From contig NZ_CP058316.1 of the NCBI RefSeq assembly GCF_013389665.1, forward strand, positions 1,860,001-1,924,000: a DNA stretch of 64,000 nt. The letters run 5' to 3'. The notes beneath the pieces are model-generated. The model searched no databases. It had not been told where the DNA came from and worked only from the letters and a program-made list of their open reading frames with translations. Both the position numbers and the translations under genes were made by a program. Origin of the DNA: Microbacterium oleivorans. GTDB lineage: Bacteria > Actinomycetota > Actinomycetes > Actinomycetales > Microbacteriaceae. Positions 39,876-48,929 of this stretch are shown piece by piece (position 1 is the stretch's first letter; every line of letters begins with the position of its first letter).

Positions 39876-40393
39876 CGGTCTCCTCCGGGGCGATCGGTGG
39901 GCGCGTCGTCGCGCAGCGCGTCGAAGTCGCGCGAGTGCAGCACGGTGATGGGCGAGGTCAGATCGCCGACGAAGTCGGTGGTGGCGTCGTCGTCCTCGTC
40001 GGTGATCTCCTGCTCCATCGCCTCCTCGTCCTCGGCGACGCGGTCGCGCACGGCGAGGTCGGCCTCGTCGTCCTCGACCGTGTCGGCCTGGCCGAGCTGC
40101 CAGGAGCGGTAGATGAGCGCGAGCAGGAACGCCGAGACCGCGAAGGTGATCACGATCGCGGTCAGGGTGAGGGCCTGCGGCAGCGGATCGCTGTAGTCGG
40201 CGGCATCCTCGGCCGAACCGTAGAAGGGAGCGACACCGGGCGCGCCCATCACCACGAGCAGGAACAGGTTCGCGGCGTTGCCGAGCAGCAGGAAGCCGAT
40301 GAGCACCCGGGTGAGGCTGCGCTCGAGCATCGCGTAGACGCCCGCGGCGAAGAGCACGCCCATGATGATGATCAGGGTCAGCGAGACGTTCAT
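39872..40393 (-). CDS. mnhC: Mrp Na+/H+ antiporter subunit C with acidic tail
   Basis: A 173-residue MnhC/MrpC subunit homologous to NuoK. Three helices occupy residues 1-105 (AGVYAMLERSLTRVLIGFLLLGNAANL is the family core, quoted for position 16-42). An unusually long acidic C-terminal tail of about 65 residues (many Asp/Glu) follows; typical MnhC proteins are near 110-125 residues. Overlaps its neighbours by four bases. Confidence 0.94.
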   Translation of the reverse strand: MNVSLTLIIIMGVLFAAGVYAMLERSLTRVLIGFLLLGNAANLFLLVVMGAPGVAPFYGSAEDAADYSDPLPQALTLTAIVITFAVSAFLLALIYRSWQLGQADTVEDDEADLAVRDRVAEDEEAMEQEITDEDDDATTDFVGDLTSPITVLHSRDFDALRDDAPTDRPGGDR

Positions 40394-43302
40394 CGGGCGA
40401 CCTCCTCTCGCTCCTTGCGCTGACGGTCGACTTCGGCGCCGAGCGAGCGGAGCACGTCGAGGACGAGTCCGATGACCACGAGGTACACGCCGACGTCGAA
40501 GATCGTCGAGGTGACGAACTCGACGTGGCCGAGCACCGGCAGCTCCGCCTCCCAGAAGGTGCTCGTCAGTGCCGGCGCCCCGAAGAACAGCGGCACGATC
40601 GCGGTGCCGACGGCGAGCGTCATCCCGACGCCGAGGAGGCGACCGGCATCGGTGGGCGCCGCGGCTCCGAGCTCGTACGGGCCGCCGGCGACGTAGCGCA
40701 TGACGAGCGCCATGCCCGCGACGAGGCCTCCGGCGAACCCGCCGCCCGGCAGGTTGTGGCCGGCGAAGAGCAGGTAGATCGACACCACGATGATCGTGTG
40801 GAACAGGATGCGGACGATCACCTCGAGCATGATCGAGCGGGTCTCGGGTCGCAGCTTCTGCCCGCCCACGAGCCAGGCCTGCCGCGAGGAGCCGGAGCCC
40901 GCGCGGGGCCGAGGCCCGTCCGAGGTTTCGACCAACGGTCGCCGGGTGCGCAGCGCGCCCGTGGGCAGCGACGAGATCGCGCGAGAGAGAGTGTCGGAGC
41001 GGTCCGTGACGAACACGAGCGAGGCCACTCCGGTCGCGGCGAGGATCAACACCGACAGCTCGCCCATCGTGTCCCAGCCGCGCAGATCGACGAGGGTCAC
41101 GTTCACGACGTTGCGGCCGTGACCGATCTCGTAGGCCAGGTCGGGGAAGGCGGCCGAGATCGGCTCGGCGACCCGGGCCCCCGTGGCCACGATGGCGATG
41201 AGCGCCATCGTGGCGCCGACACCGAGGCCCAGCAGGGCGCGCCCGATCGGCCAGACCGAGGCGTTGTGGTCGCCCATGCGCGACGGGATGCGGCGGAGCA
41301 CCAGAGCGAAGGCGATGAGGGTGACGGTCTCGACGAGGATCTGCGTCAGCGCGAGGTCCGGGGCTCCGCTCGATGCGAACAGGGCGACCATGCCGAGGCC
41401 GGTGACCGAGACGAGCACGACGCCGGTGTACCGCTTGCGGGCACGCACGGCGATGATGCCGGCGATGATCATGACGGGCGCCACGATGATCTGCATCGGC
41501 GCGTGCCAGCCGGCGAGATCCGCCTGCCAGCCCGCGTGCGCGATGAGGGCCGTGCCCTCGGCGGCGACGAAGACGACGAAGATCGTGCCGACGTACACCG
41601 GGAGCGAGCCGCGCTGGGTGAGGGACGTCGTCCACACCGAGGTCCGGACGACCGCGCGGACGGTGCCGTTGTAGGCGTCGACGGCGGTGAAGGGGAGCCA
41701 GCGACGCTGCGTGCCGCCGCCGCGGCCGACGAACCAGAACAGCGCGAGACCGGCGAGGATGCTGCCCACCGAGAGGAACAGCGCCGGCTCGAGACCGTGC
41801 CACAGCGCGAGGTGGTATTCGTACCCATCGGAGCCGGCCGACTCGGGCATCGTGTCGGCGTAACCGCTGAACGCGGCGTCCAGCAGCGGGGCGGCGATGC
41901 CGCCGACGATCGACAGCCCGCCCAGCAGCACCGGCGCGGCAAGGAAGCCGATCGGCGGATCGGGCCACTCGGTGCGCGGGAGCGTCTCGTCCGCGGCATC
42001 CTTCTTCGTCCAGAACGCACCCCAGATGAAACGCGCACCGTACGCGGTCGTCAGCACCGACCCGAGCACGATGCCGATCAGGGGCGCCAGCGAGGCCGGG
42101 TCGCCACCACCCTCGAGGAGCGACGACAGCACCGCCTCTTTTGCGACGAACCCGATCGTCGGGGCGAGGCCCACCATCGACCCGATCGCGATGATCGAGA
42201 ACACGGCCAGCGTCGGCGCCTGACGGCCCACGCCGGAGAGTTCGCGGATGTCACGGGTGGAGAGCTGGCGGTCGATGACGCCGACCACGAGGAACAGCGA
42301 CGACTTGAACAGGGCGTGGCCGACGAGGAGGGCGAGTCCGGCCAGCGCCGAGTTGCGCTCCCCGTACCCGAGCACCACGGTGAGCATGCCGAGCTGACTG
42401 ACCGTGCCGAACGCGAGGATGCGCTTGAGATCCGACTCGCGCAACGCCTGCAGGCCACCGAGGAGCATCGTGAAGAGGCCGAGCCCGATGACGATGGGCC
42501 GCCACGGGTCCTCATGCGCGAACGCCGGTGCGAGACGCGCGATGAGGTAGATGCCGGCCTTGACCATCGCCGCCGCGTGCAGGTACGCACTGACCGGGGT
42601 GGGCGCGGCCATCGCGCCGGGAAGCCAGAAGTGGAACGGGAAGATCGCCGATTTGCTCAGGGCCCCCACGAGCATGAGCACGACCGCGATGTCGAGCAGA
42701 GCACCCTCGGGCGCCGGACCCGACACGATCGTGCTGAGGCTCGTGGTGCCGTAGAGCACGACGAGCATGACGACGCCGACGAGCATGACCAGGCCGCCGA
42801 GGGTGGTGACGAGCAGCGCCTGGAGTGCGGCGCGACGGCTGGCGCCACGGCCGTTGTAGAAGCCGATGAGCAGATACGACAGGACGCTCGTGATCTCCCA
42901 GAACATCACGAGCACGACGATGTCGTCGGTGAGGACGAGACCGTACATCGCGCCGGAGAACGCCAGCAGCACGGCCGCGAACTGGCCGACGCCCACTTTC
43001 TTGCCGTCGAAGTACCACCGGCAGTAGATCATCACGAGCGCGCCGACGCCGGTCACGATGAGCGTCATGATCCAGCCGAGGGTGTCCATCCGCATCGACA
43101 GCGCGACGTCGAGACGCGGGATCCAGGCGTATGACTCGAACGGAATGCCTCCCGCAAGGACGACGGGCCCGCGCAGCGCCGCATCGATGAACGCGGCGAT
43201 CGGGAGCAGGGCGGCGACGTAGAAGGCGCGGGCGCCGATCCGCTTGACCAACCACGGCAGGACCAGCGGCAGAACCGCGAACGCACCGAGGAAGATCAGC
43301 AA
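40390..43302 (-). CDS. mnhA: Mrp Na+/H+ antiporter subunit A-B fusion
   Basis: A 970-residue fusion: residues 1-760 are MnhA (NuoL-like, about twenty helices, including HAAAMVKAGIYLIARL) with the MbhE-like region, and residues from about 815 are an MnhB domain (FAGHNLPGGGFAGGLVAGM). The A-B fusion is common in Actinobacteria. The start is probably TTG at 43302, four bases after a consensus AGGAGG ribosome-binding site. It heads the operon. A short LacI gene ends 72 bases upstream on the same strand. Confidence 0.95.
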   Translation of the reverse strand: MLIFLGAFAVLPLVLPWLVKRIGARAFYVAALLPIAAFIDAALRGPVVLAGGIPFESYAWIPRLDVALSMRMDTLGWIMTLIVTGVGALVMIYCRWYFDGKKVGVGQFAAVLLAFSGAMYGLVLTDDIVVLVMFWEITSVLSYLLIGFYNGRGASRRAALQALLVTTLGGLVMLVGVVMLVVLYGTTSLSTIVSGPAPEGALLDIAVVLMLVGALSKSAIFPFHFWLPGAMAAPTPVSAYLHAAAMVKAGIYLIARLAPAFAHEDPWRPIVIGLGLFTMLLGGLQALRESDLKRILAFGTVSQLGMLTVVLGYGERNSALAGLALLVGHALFKSSLFLVVGVIDRQLSTRDIRELSGVGRQAPTLAVFSIIAIGSMVGLAPTIGFVAKEAVLSSLLEGGGDPASLAPLIGIVLGSVLTTAYGARFIWGAFWTKKDAADETLPRTEWPDPPIGFLAAPVLLGGLSIVGGIAAPLLDAAFSGYADTMPESAGSDGYEYHLALWHGLEPALFLSVGSILAGLALFWFVGRGGGTQRRWLPFTAVDAYNGTVRAVVRTSVWTTSLTQRGSLPVYVGTIFVVFVAAEGTALIAHAGWQADLAGWHAPMQIIVAPVMIIAGIIAVRARKRYTGVVLVSVTGLGMVALFASSGAPDLALTQILVETVTLIAFALVLRRIPSRMGDHNASVWPIGRALLGLGVGATMALIAIVATGARVAEPISAAFPDLAYEIGHGRNVVNVTLVDLRGWDTMGELSVLILAATGVASLVFVTDRSDTLSRAISSLPTGALRTRRPLVETSDGPRPRAGSGSSRQAWLVGGQKLRPETRSIMLEVIVRILFHTIIVVSIYLLFAGHNLPGGGFAGGLVAGMALVMRYVAGGPYELGAAAPTDAGRLLGVGMTLAVGTAIVPLFFGAPALTSTFWEAELPVLGHVEFVTSTIFDVGVYLVVIGLVLDVLRSLGAEVDRQRKEREEVAR

Positions 43303-43374
43303 AAGGCCTCCTCTGGGCGTGGGGGGGTCGTGTCATCCATCTTACCGACAGGATGGGATGCTGCGGCCGCCGCG

Positions 43375-44433
43375 TCAGGACGTCACAGCGACCGGAGACG
43401 TCGTGTTCCCGATCCGGAACGTACTCGTGAAGGAGTGGGATGCTGCGGCGTCGCCGGCCAGGAGCGCCGCGACGGTCTCTCCGGCAGCCCGTCCCTTCTC
43501 CCACGCGGGCTGCACCAAGGTCGTCAGCTCGTACGGGGCGAGACCGTCGACGACGATGCCGTCGAAGCCCGTGACGCTGACGTCCCCGGGGACGTGCAGA
43601 CCCGCCTCCTCGGCCGCGCGGAGCACGCCGACGGCCAACAGGTCGCTCTGCGCGACGACGGCCGTCGGGTGCGGCCCGGAGCCGGCGAAGAGCGCACGAC
43701 CGGCGGCCGCGCCGGCGTCGATCGAGCTGTCGACGGCGGCGTATACCGGCGCATCCGGGAACACGTCGCGGAACCCCGCGAGCCGGTCGGCCACGACGTC
43801 GACCGACGTCGTCCTCTCGTCGTCGGTCGAGAGCCAGCCCGCCTCCGACCCCCAGCGGAACGGCATCGTGACGGCGACGACGTCCGTGTGGCCCAGGTCG
43901 CGGACGTGCTCGGCGGCGACCCGCTGCGCCTCGCGGTTGTCGAGCGCGATGCGGGGCACGCCCTCTCCCCCGTCGCCCTCGATGACCACGACCGGGATGC
44001 CGCGTGCGCGGACGCTCGCGAGGTGATCGCGCAGCAGCGCGCTGCATCCGATGAGGACAGCGGCGTCGATCGGCGCCGTCATGAGGGTGGGCTCGCCGGC
44101 GACCACGCTTCCCTCGCGCAACAGCAGCAGGCCCGCTCCGATGGGGGCCACGGCATCGGCGAGCGCATCCATCGTGATGCGCATGACGGGATCTCCGAAG
44201 ACGCTGCCGAGGCGCCCGCCGCTGACCACGCCCACGATTCCGCTGCGGCCTCGCCGCAGCGACGCCGCTCGTGGGTCGGGTCCGAGGTATCCGAGCTCGG
44301 CGGCTGCGGCGAGCACCTTCTCTCGCGTCGCCTCGCTGACGGGGGTCTTGCCGCTGAAGACGACCGAGGCCGTCGACGGCGACACCCCGGCGGCACGGGC
44401 GACATCGGAGATGGTGGGCCGGCGCGCGTTCAC
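43375..44433 (-). CDS. LacI-family repressor
   Basis: A 352-residue LacI regulator. The DNA-binding domain (residues 1-58) reads TISDVARAAGVSPSTASVVFSGK, followed by the hinge helix region and a periplasmic-binding-protein-like sugar domain with GFDGIVVDGLAP near the C-terminus. GTG start, six bases after a perfect -10 (TACGAT), so leaderless. Divergent from an MFS transporter gene with a shared palindromic operator, so transporter substrate and effector are probably the same or related. Effector not identifiable. Confidence 0.93.
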   Translation of the reverse strand: MNARRPTISDVARAAGVSPSTASVVFSGKTPVSEATREKVLAAAAELGYLGPDPRAASLRRGRSGIVGVVSGGRLGSVFGDPVMRITMDALADAVAPIGAGLLLLREGSVVAGEPTLMTAPIDAAVLIGCSALLRDHLASVRARGIPVVVIEGDGGEGVPRIALDNREAQRVAAEHVRDLGHTDVVAVTMPFRWGSEAGWLSTDDERTTSVDVVADRLAGFRDVFPDAPVYAAVDSSIDAGAAAGRALFAGSGPHPTAVVAQSDLLAVGVLRAAEEAGLHVPGDVSVTGFDGIVVDGLAPYELTTLVQPAWEKGRAAGETVAALLAGDAAASHSFTSTFRIGNTTSPVAVTS

Positions 44434-44439
44434 GACCCG

Positions 44440-44468
44440 ATCGTACCCGCCGCTGGTGCGATGTCGAA
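44440..44468 (-). promoter_or_regulatory. LacI gene promoter, leaderless
   Basis: Minus strand: -35 TTCGAC (44468-44463), 17-base spacer, -10 TACGAT (44445-44440), six bases to the GTG at 44433. Confidence 0.7.
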
Positions 44469-44476
44469 TCGATTCG
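44465..44476. promoter_or_regulatory. LacI operator CGAATCGATTCG
   Basis: A perfect 12-base palindrome with a central CG, the symmetry of LacI-family operators. It overlaps the -35 of the LacI gene and ends one base before the -10 of the divergent MFS gene. Confidence 0.75.
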
Positions 44477-44477
44477 G

Positions 44478-44483
44478 TAGCCT
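44478..44483 (+). promoter_or_regulatory. -10 element TAGCCT, leaderless MFS start
   Basis: TAGCCT, then six bases, then the GTG at 44490; no ribosome-binding site. Confidence 0.6.
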
Positions 44484-44489
44484 GACTCG

Positions 44490-45746
44490 GTGACCGATGT
44501 GATCTCCCGTTCCGTCTACCTGCGCTGGCGCAACGCCGTCTTCGCGATCTTCGCCGCGAGCGGCCTGAGCATCGCCACCTGGGCGGCGCGGGTGCCGTCG
44601 ATCAAGGCGGACCTGGGAATCGAGAACCGCGAGATCGGACTCGCGCTGCTCGCGATGGGCATCGCGTCGATCCTCGGGCTGTCGGCGAGCTCCGTCGTCA
44701 TCGCGCGGTTCGGCACGCGCTCGGGGATGTTCGCGGTGCTGATCGTCCTCTCGATCGGACTGGCGATCCTCGGCCTCGGCTCCGGCCTGTTCCACTTCTA
44801 CGCCATGCTCGTGGTCGGGCTCGCGCTGTTCGGCTTCGGCAACGGCTGCCTCGACGTGATGATGAACGTCGACGGGGCGGCGATCGAAACGCAGTCGGGC
44901 AAGACGATCCTGCCGCTGTTCCACGCCTTCTTCAGCTTCGGCACGGTGATCGGCGCGGGCGTCGGAGCCATCGCGGCGGGTCTGCGCATCGGCGTCGCGA
45001 TCCACGCCGTGAGCATCGCCGCGCTCATCGTCGTGCTCGCCGTCGTCGCGATCGCGAACGTGCCCCGACGCTCGGTCACCGACGCGGTCGCCGCGGACGG
45101 CCCCACCCCGGCCGCGGCGGCCGAGGCCGCGAAGCCCGGCTGGCGCGAACGCGTCGCGGTCTCACTGTCGGCCTGGCGCGAGCCCCGCACCTACACCCTC
45201 GGCATCATCATGCTCGGCATGGCCTTCGCCGAGGGCGGGGCGAACGACTGGCTCGCCCTCGGGGTCGTGGAGCACGAAGGCGGCTCGGCCACGCTCGGCG
45301 CCGCCGCGCTCACGGTCTTCAGCATCTCGATGACGGTCGTCCGGGTCTTCGGCGGGCCGCTCGTCGATCGCTTCGGCCGGGTCGCGACGCTGCGCGTCCT
45401 GGCGGTGGCCGCCACTGCCGGCATCCTGCTGTTCATCCTCGCCCCGAACCTCCCGCTCGTGTTCGTCGGAGCGGCACTGTGGGGCATCGGAGCATCCCTC
45501 GGATTCCCCCTCGGCATGTCGGCCGCGGCCGACGACCCGGCACGGGCCGCGGCTCGGGTCAGCGCAGCGGCCACCATCGGCTACGTGGCGTTCCTGTGCG
45601 GCCCGCCGATCCTCGGCTTCATCAGCGACCACATCGGACTGCTGAACACGCTCTACATCCTCGTGGTGCTCGTGGCGGCATCCGGTCTCGCCTCGTCGGC
45701 AGCCAAGCCGCTGCCCGGCGCGAAGGTCGGCGCCGGTCGTCACTGA
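44490..45746 (+). CDS. MFS transporter (YbjJ-like)
   Basis: A 418-residue major facilitator transporter with twelve predicted helices split by a charged central loop (about 195-215). The N-terminal part WAARVPSIKADLGIENREIGL and the segment GCLDVMMNVDGAAIETQ resemble the YbjJ/fucose-permease-like branch. Substrate cannot be deduced, although control by a LacI-type repressor suggests a sugar or nucleoside. GTG start from a leaderless promoter. Monocistronic. Confidence 0.9.
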   Translation: MTDVISRSVYLRWRNAVFAIFAASGLSIATWAARVPSIKADLGIENREIGLALLAMGIASILGLSASSVVIARFGTRSGMFAVLIVLSIGLAILGLGSGLFHFYAMLVVGLALFGFGNGCLDVMMNVDGAAIETQSGKTILPLFHAFFSFGTVIGAGVGAIAAGLRIGVAIHAVSIAALIVVLAVVAIANVPRRSVTDAVAADGPTPAAAAEAAKPGWRERVAVSLSAWREPRTYTLGIIMLGMAFAEGGANDWLALGVVEHEGGSATLGAAALTVFSISMTVVRVFGGPLVDRFGRVATLRVLAVAATAGILLFILAPNLPLVFVGAALWGIGASLGFPLGMSAAADDPARAAARVSAAATIGYVAFLCGPPILGFISDHIGLLNTLYILVVLVAASGLASSAAKPLPGAKVGAGRH

Positions 45747-45773
45747 CCCGGCGGGCACCCGAGGTCCGCGCCG

Positions 45774-45830
45774 CGAGGTCCCAATTGAGCCGGGTATCTC
45801 GCCGCCATTCCCGGCTGAACTGGGACCTCG
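45774..45830. repeat. REP-like inverted repeat, 21-base arms
   Basis: Arms 45774-45794 and 45810-45830 are reverse complements with two mismatches, around a 15-base loop. It lies between the MFS and GNAT genes and gives rise to a meaningless open frame on the minus strand. It looks like a dispersed palindromic element of a different family from the one at 7112. Confidence 0.8.
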
Positions 45831-45913
45831 GGGCTGCGCTGGAGGCCCGCGGGCGCGGACGCGCGGTCGCGCCCATGGGCGGGCGCGACGTCGCTCTGCC
45901 AGGATCATCCGCA

Positions 45914-46480
45914 ATGACGATCTCCACACAGTCCTGGCATCACCCGGATCCCGACACGGGCGTCCGTCTCGACATGATCCCCGAGCAGGTGCTGCATGCC
46001 CTCGGTTCGGGCGACGCCGCGAGCCTCGACCAGTTCTACGCCACTCCGTTCCTCACCGGTGCGGAATGCGACTGGCTCTGGCGGATCCGGAGCGCGCAGG
46101 TGCTCGCGTCTCCGGGCGACGCCCCCTGGGTCACCCGCTTGATCGTCGATCCGCTCCTCGACGTGCCCGTCGGGATCGCGGGCTTCCACGGGCCGCCGGA
46201 CGAGACCGGGATGGTGGAGGTCGGATATCGCGTCGACCCCCCGCTTCGGCGCCGCGGCTACGCGCGCCGAGCGCTCGAGATCCTGCTGAACGTCGCACGC
46301 GAGCATCCCGACGTGCGCACGGTCCGCGCGACCATCAGTCCCGACAACGTGGCATCGCGTGCACTCATCGACGGTTACGGGTTCGTCGCGCGCGGCGAGC
46401 AGTGGGACGACGAGGACGGCCTCGAGCTGATCTACGAGCTCCCCGTCGACGACGCACCCGGCGCGGCCGAGAGCGCATAG
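45914..46480 (+). CDS. GNAT-family N-acetyltransferase
   Basis: A 188-residue GNAT acetyltransferase transferring acetyl from acetyl-CoA to an unknown amine. The core strand and acetyl-CoA loop are seen as VEVGYRVDPPLRRRGYARRALEILL (motif A, RRRGYA), followed by TVRATISPDNVASRALIDGYGF, the typical motif B. The ATG is not preceded by a clear ribosome-binding site. Its stop codon TAG is part of the -10 of nucS, which starts nine bases later. Confidence 0.88.
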   Translation: MTISTQSWHHPDPDTGVRLDMIPEQVLHALGSGDAASLDQFYATPFLTGAECDWLWRIRSAQVLASPGDAPWVTRLIVDPLLDVPVGIAGFHGPPDETGMVEVGYRVDPPLRRRGYARRALEILLNVAREHPDVRTVRATISPDNVASRALIDGYGFVARGEQWDDEDGLELIYELPVDDAPGAAESA

Positions 46481-46483
46481 GCT
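46478..46483 (+). promoter_or_regulatory. -10 element TAGGCT, leaderless nucS start
   Basis: TAGGCT begins with the stop codon of the upstream gene and is followed by six bases and the GTG start of nucS. Confidence 0.55.
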
Positions 46484-46489
46484 CGTCGG

Positions 46490-47188
46490 GTGCGTCTGGT
46501 CATCGCCCGCTGCTCCGTGCAATACACGGGGCGCCTCAATGCTCACCTTCCGCTGGCTACCCGGCTGCTGGTGCACAAGGGCGACGGCAGCCTGCTGGTG
46601 CACTCCGACGGAGGCTCCTACAAGCCGCTCAACTGGATGAGCCCGCCCTGCACGCTGACGGTCGAGACGCCCGAGGACGACCTCGACGTCGAGGAGCAGG
46701 TCGTCGAGCAGTGGCGCGTCAGCCACGCCAAGTCGGGCGACACGCTCGTCGTGCGCCTCTACGAGGTGCTGCACGACTCCTCGCACGAGCTCGGCGTCGA
46801 CCCCGGCCTGGTCAAGGACGGCGTCGAGGCCGACCTGCAGCGACTGCTCGCCGAACAGGTGGAGGTCATCGGCGAGGACCTGACGCTGGTGCGGCGCGAG
46901 TTCCCCACCGCGATCGGGCCGGTAGACCTGCTGCTGCGCGATCCGGCCGGTGGCACGATCGCCGTCGAGGTCAAGCGCCGCGGCGACATCGACGGCGTCG
47001 AGCAGCTCACCCGCTACCTCGAGCTCCTGGGCCGAGACCCCCACCTCGCGCCCGTGACCGGCGTGTTCGCCGCTCAGGAGATCAAGCCCCAGGCGAAGGT
47101 GCTCGCGGCCGACCGTGGCATCCGCTGCGTGACTCTCGACTACGACGCCATGAAGGGCATCGAGTCGGGGGCGCCGCGCCTGTTCTGA
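46490..47188 (+). CDS. nucS: Mismatch-specific endonuclease NucS (EndoMS)
   Basis: A 232-residue NucS/EndoMS nuclease that cuts both strands at certain mismatches and replaces MutS/MutL repair in Actinobacteria. The N-terminal half is the dimer/DNA-binding domain ([16 protein letters not shown]). The C-terminal nuclease core has Asp146 in IGPVDLLLR, Glu160 and Lys162 in AVEVKRRGD, and Gln172. GTG start, leaderless. A terminator overlaps its end. Its presence supports an actinobacterial origin for the window. Confidence 0.96.
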   Translation: MRLVIARCSVQYTGRLNAHLPLATRLLVHKGDGSLLVHSDGGSYKPLNWMSPPCTLTVETPEDDLDVEEQVVEQWRVSHAKSGDTLVVRLYEVLHDSSHELGVDPGLVKDGVEADLQRLLAEQVEVIGEDLTLVRREFPTAIGPVDLLLRDPAGGTIAVEVKRRGDIDGVEQLTRYLELLGRDPHLAPVTGVFAAQEIKPQAKVLAADRGIRCVTLDYDAMKGIESGAPRLF

Positions 47189-47201
47189 CGAGGCGCCCCC
47201 G
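47166..47201. terminator. Bidirectional terminator between nucS and the aldo/keto reductase
   Basis: Perfect 10-base arms CGGGGGCGCC/GGCGCCCCCG (47166-47175 with 47192-47201), spanning the nucS stop codon; the reductase gene ends six bases further on the other strand. Confidence 0.65.
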
Positions 47202-47206
47202 TCGCG

Positions 47207-48079
47207 TCAGGCGCCGAGCTTGGACAGCTCGGCGAACTCGTCGTCGCTGAGCTCGATCTCGGCGCCGCGGAGGTTGTCCTCGAGGTGCGCGACGCTCGAC
47301 GTGCCCGGGATCGGCAGCATCACCGGCGAGCGCTTGAGCAGCCACGCGAGCGCGATCTGCGCCGGGGATGCCTGCTTGCGCTCCGCCAGCTCGCTCAGCG
47401 GCGAGTCGGCCCCGGTCAGACCACCGGTGGCGAGCGGGAACCACGGGATGAAGCCGATGCCCTGCTCATCCGACCAGTCGAGCAGCTCCTCGGCGTCGCG
47501 CTTCTGGAGGTTGTAGAGGTTCTGCACCGTCACGATCGTCGCGATCTGCTGCGCGGCCTTCACCTCGTCGACCGAGACCTCCGAGAGGCCGATGTGGCGG
47601 ATCTTGCCCTCGTCCTGAAGCTTCTTCAGCTCGCCGACCTGATCCTCCAGCGGCACCTGCGGGTCGATGCGGTGCAGCTGGAAGAGGTCGATGCGCTCGA
47701 GACCGAGACGGCGGAGGCTCATTTCGGCTTCCTGACGCAGGTACTCCGGTCGCCCGACGGGCGGCCACTCGTTCGGTCCGGTGCGCGTCAGCCCGGCCTT
47801 GGTGGCGATGATCACATCGTCGCCGTAAGGATGCAGCGCCTCCTTCAGGAGTTCCTCGGCAACATAGGGCCCGTACGAATCGGCGGTGTCGAAGAAGTTC
47901 ACGCCCAACTCGACCGCGCGCTTGAGGACGCGGATCGCCTCGTCGTGGTCCTTCGGCGGACCCCAGACGCCGGGGCCGGTGAGCTGCATGGTGCCGTAAC
48001 CGAGGCGATTCACCTCCAGGTCGCCGCCGATGCGGAAGGTGCCGGAAGCCTGGGCAGGGGACGTGCTGGAAGTCGTCAT
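47207..48079 (-). CDS. Aldo/keto reductase
   Basis: A 290-residue NADPH-dependent aldo/keto reductase. The catalytic tetrad is visible: Asp and Tyr in [11 protein letters not shown], Lys in IIATKAG, His in LFQLHRID. The cofactor site near the C-terminus is [17 protein letters not shown]. The family reduces aldehydes and ketones; substrate not deducible. Starts at ATG 48079. Next to a block of decayed regulator and hydrolase genes, which may once have formed a detoxification group with it. Confidence 0.93.
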   Translation of the reverse strand: MTTSSTSPAQASGTFRIGGDLEVNRLGYGTMQLTGPGVWGPPKDHDEAIRVLKRAVELGVNFFDTADSYGPYVAEELLKEALHPYGDDVIIATKAGLTRTGPNEWPPVGRPEYLRQEAEMSLRRLGLERIDLFQLHRIDPQVPLEDQVGELKKLQDEGKIRHIGLSEVSVDEVKAAQQIATIVTVQNLYNLQKRDAEELLDWSDEQGIGFIPWFPLATGGLTGADSPLSELAERKQASPAQIALAWLLKRSPVMLPIPGTSSVAHLEDNLRGAEIELSDDEFAELSKLGA

Positions 48080-48121
48080 AGGAGTTCCAGCACGATCCGG
48101 CCTCGAGACATTCCCGGCCGC

Positions 48122-48490
48122 TCACTCGCCGCGCATCGACTCCGCGCTCGGTCTGGCTGAGCCTCTCACCGGTGCAGTCAGCGCGGGGGGCCACGACTCG
48201 TGAGAGCTGAGCACTGCGGCGATCTTGCTGCTAGCTGAGGCGAGCTGTCGCGCCTGCGCTGCCGTGAGGGTGTCGAACACCGCGTGTCGCAGGAGGGCAG
48301 GTGCGCTGGAGTCGATTCGGCGATATTCTCGCGTCCGGCCAGCGTGAGAACTCCCAGCGTGAATCGGCCGTCTGTCGGGTCGATCTTACGCCGCATCCAC
48401 CCCTTCGCTTCAAGCCGCGACACCGCACGGCGAGTCGCTGATGCGCTCGCCCGGTGAGCGAGGGCATCGGCGACCCGACCTGTCCTGCCC
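48122..48490 (-). pseudogene. MarR-family regulator remnant, truncated and frameshifted
   Basis: On the minus strand one frame reads GRVADALAHRASASATRRAVSRLEAKGWMRR and DPTDGRFTLGVLTLAGRENIAESTPAHL (quoted in pieces for position), the MarR recognition helix and wing. The continuation LRHAVFDTLTAAQARQLA is in another frame, so there is a frameshift near 48290. The dimerisation N-terminus is missing: the sequence begins abruptly next to the hydrolase remnant. Not expected to be functional. Confidence 0.75.
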
Positions 48491-48874
48491 TCACACGAGC
48501 GTCCGCAATCGCGTGAGTCGCGCCTCCCTGCTTTCGATCGTGCCGATGGGTTCGGCGGCGTTGCGGAAAGCGGCCCGCGCGGCCGACCAGCTGGCGTCGT
48601 CGACCGAGAGCGCGTTACGGAGATAGGCGGTTGTCAAACTCTGAACGATCGCCACCGGTTCTGGACTCCGATCGGTGGTCTCGGCCACCTCGTATCCGAC
48701 CATGCCACCGAGCGAGTGCTCGGCGCCGAGAAGCGTGACCAGGTCGGTCGCGCCGGGACTGCGGGTGTAGGCGTCGGTGAACCAGTCCGAGCCACGGCTG
48801 GACATCCCCGACTGGTCGCGGTCGCCGGCGACGACAAGGGTCGGTGTGGTGAGCCGTGTGACTGACGGCCGCAT
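48491..48874 (-). pseudogene. Alpha/beta-hydrolase C-terminal remnant
   Basis: A 127-codon open frame matching only the last part of an alpha/beta hydrolase: PTLVVAGDRDQS (acid residue region) and LLGAEHSLGGM (catalytic histidine), followed by the C-terminal helix. The N-terminal half with the nucleophile is absent. The missing part would lie across the junction with the TetR remnant on the opposite strand. Confidence 0.7.
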
Positions 48875-48890
48875 GAAGGCGCGACAGAGA

Positions 48891-48908
48891 GTACCGGCAC
48901 GCCGGTAC
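48891..48908. repeat. Perfect 8-base palindrome at the remnant junction
   Basis: GTACCGGC-AC-GCCGGTAC, exactly between the hydrolase and TetR remnants. It may be a leftover operator of the lost divergent promoter or a by-product of the deletion. Confidence 0.5.
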
Positions 48909-48929
48909 CGACGATGTCATCCGACGACG

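Noticed and set aside
40525-43134. 869-codon plus-strand frame across the mnhA gene
   Set aside because: Composition (Arg/Asp/His/Gln-rich, no hydrophobic core) is that of an antisense shadow of a membrane protein gene.
45622-45927. 101-codon minus-strand frame over the REP-like repeat
   Set aside because: It is generated by the inverted repeat itself and the shadow of the MFS gene.
48777-48929. Upstream extension of the TetR remnant frame
   Set aside because: No TetR character in these residues and they overlap the hydrolase remnant; counted as junk next to the pseudogene.
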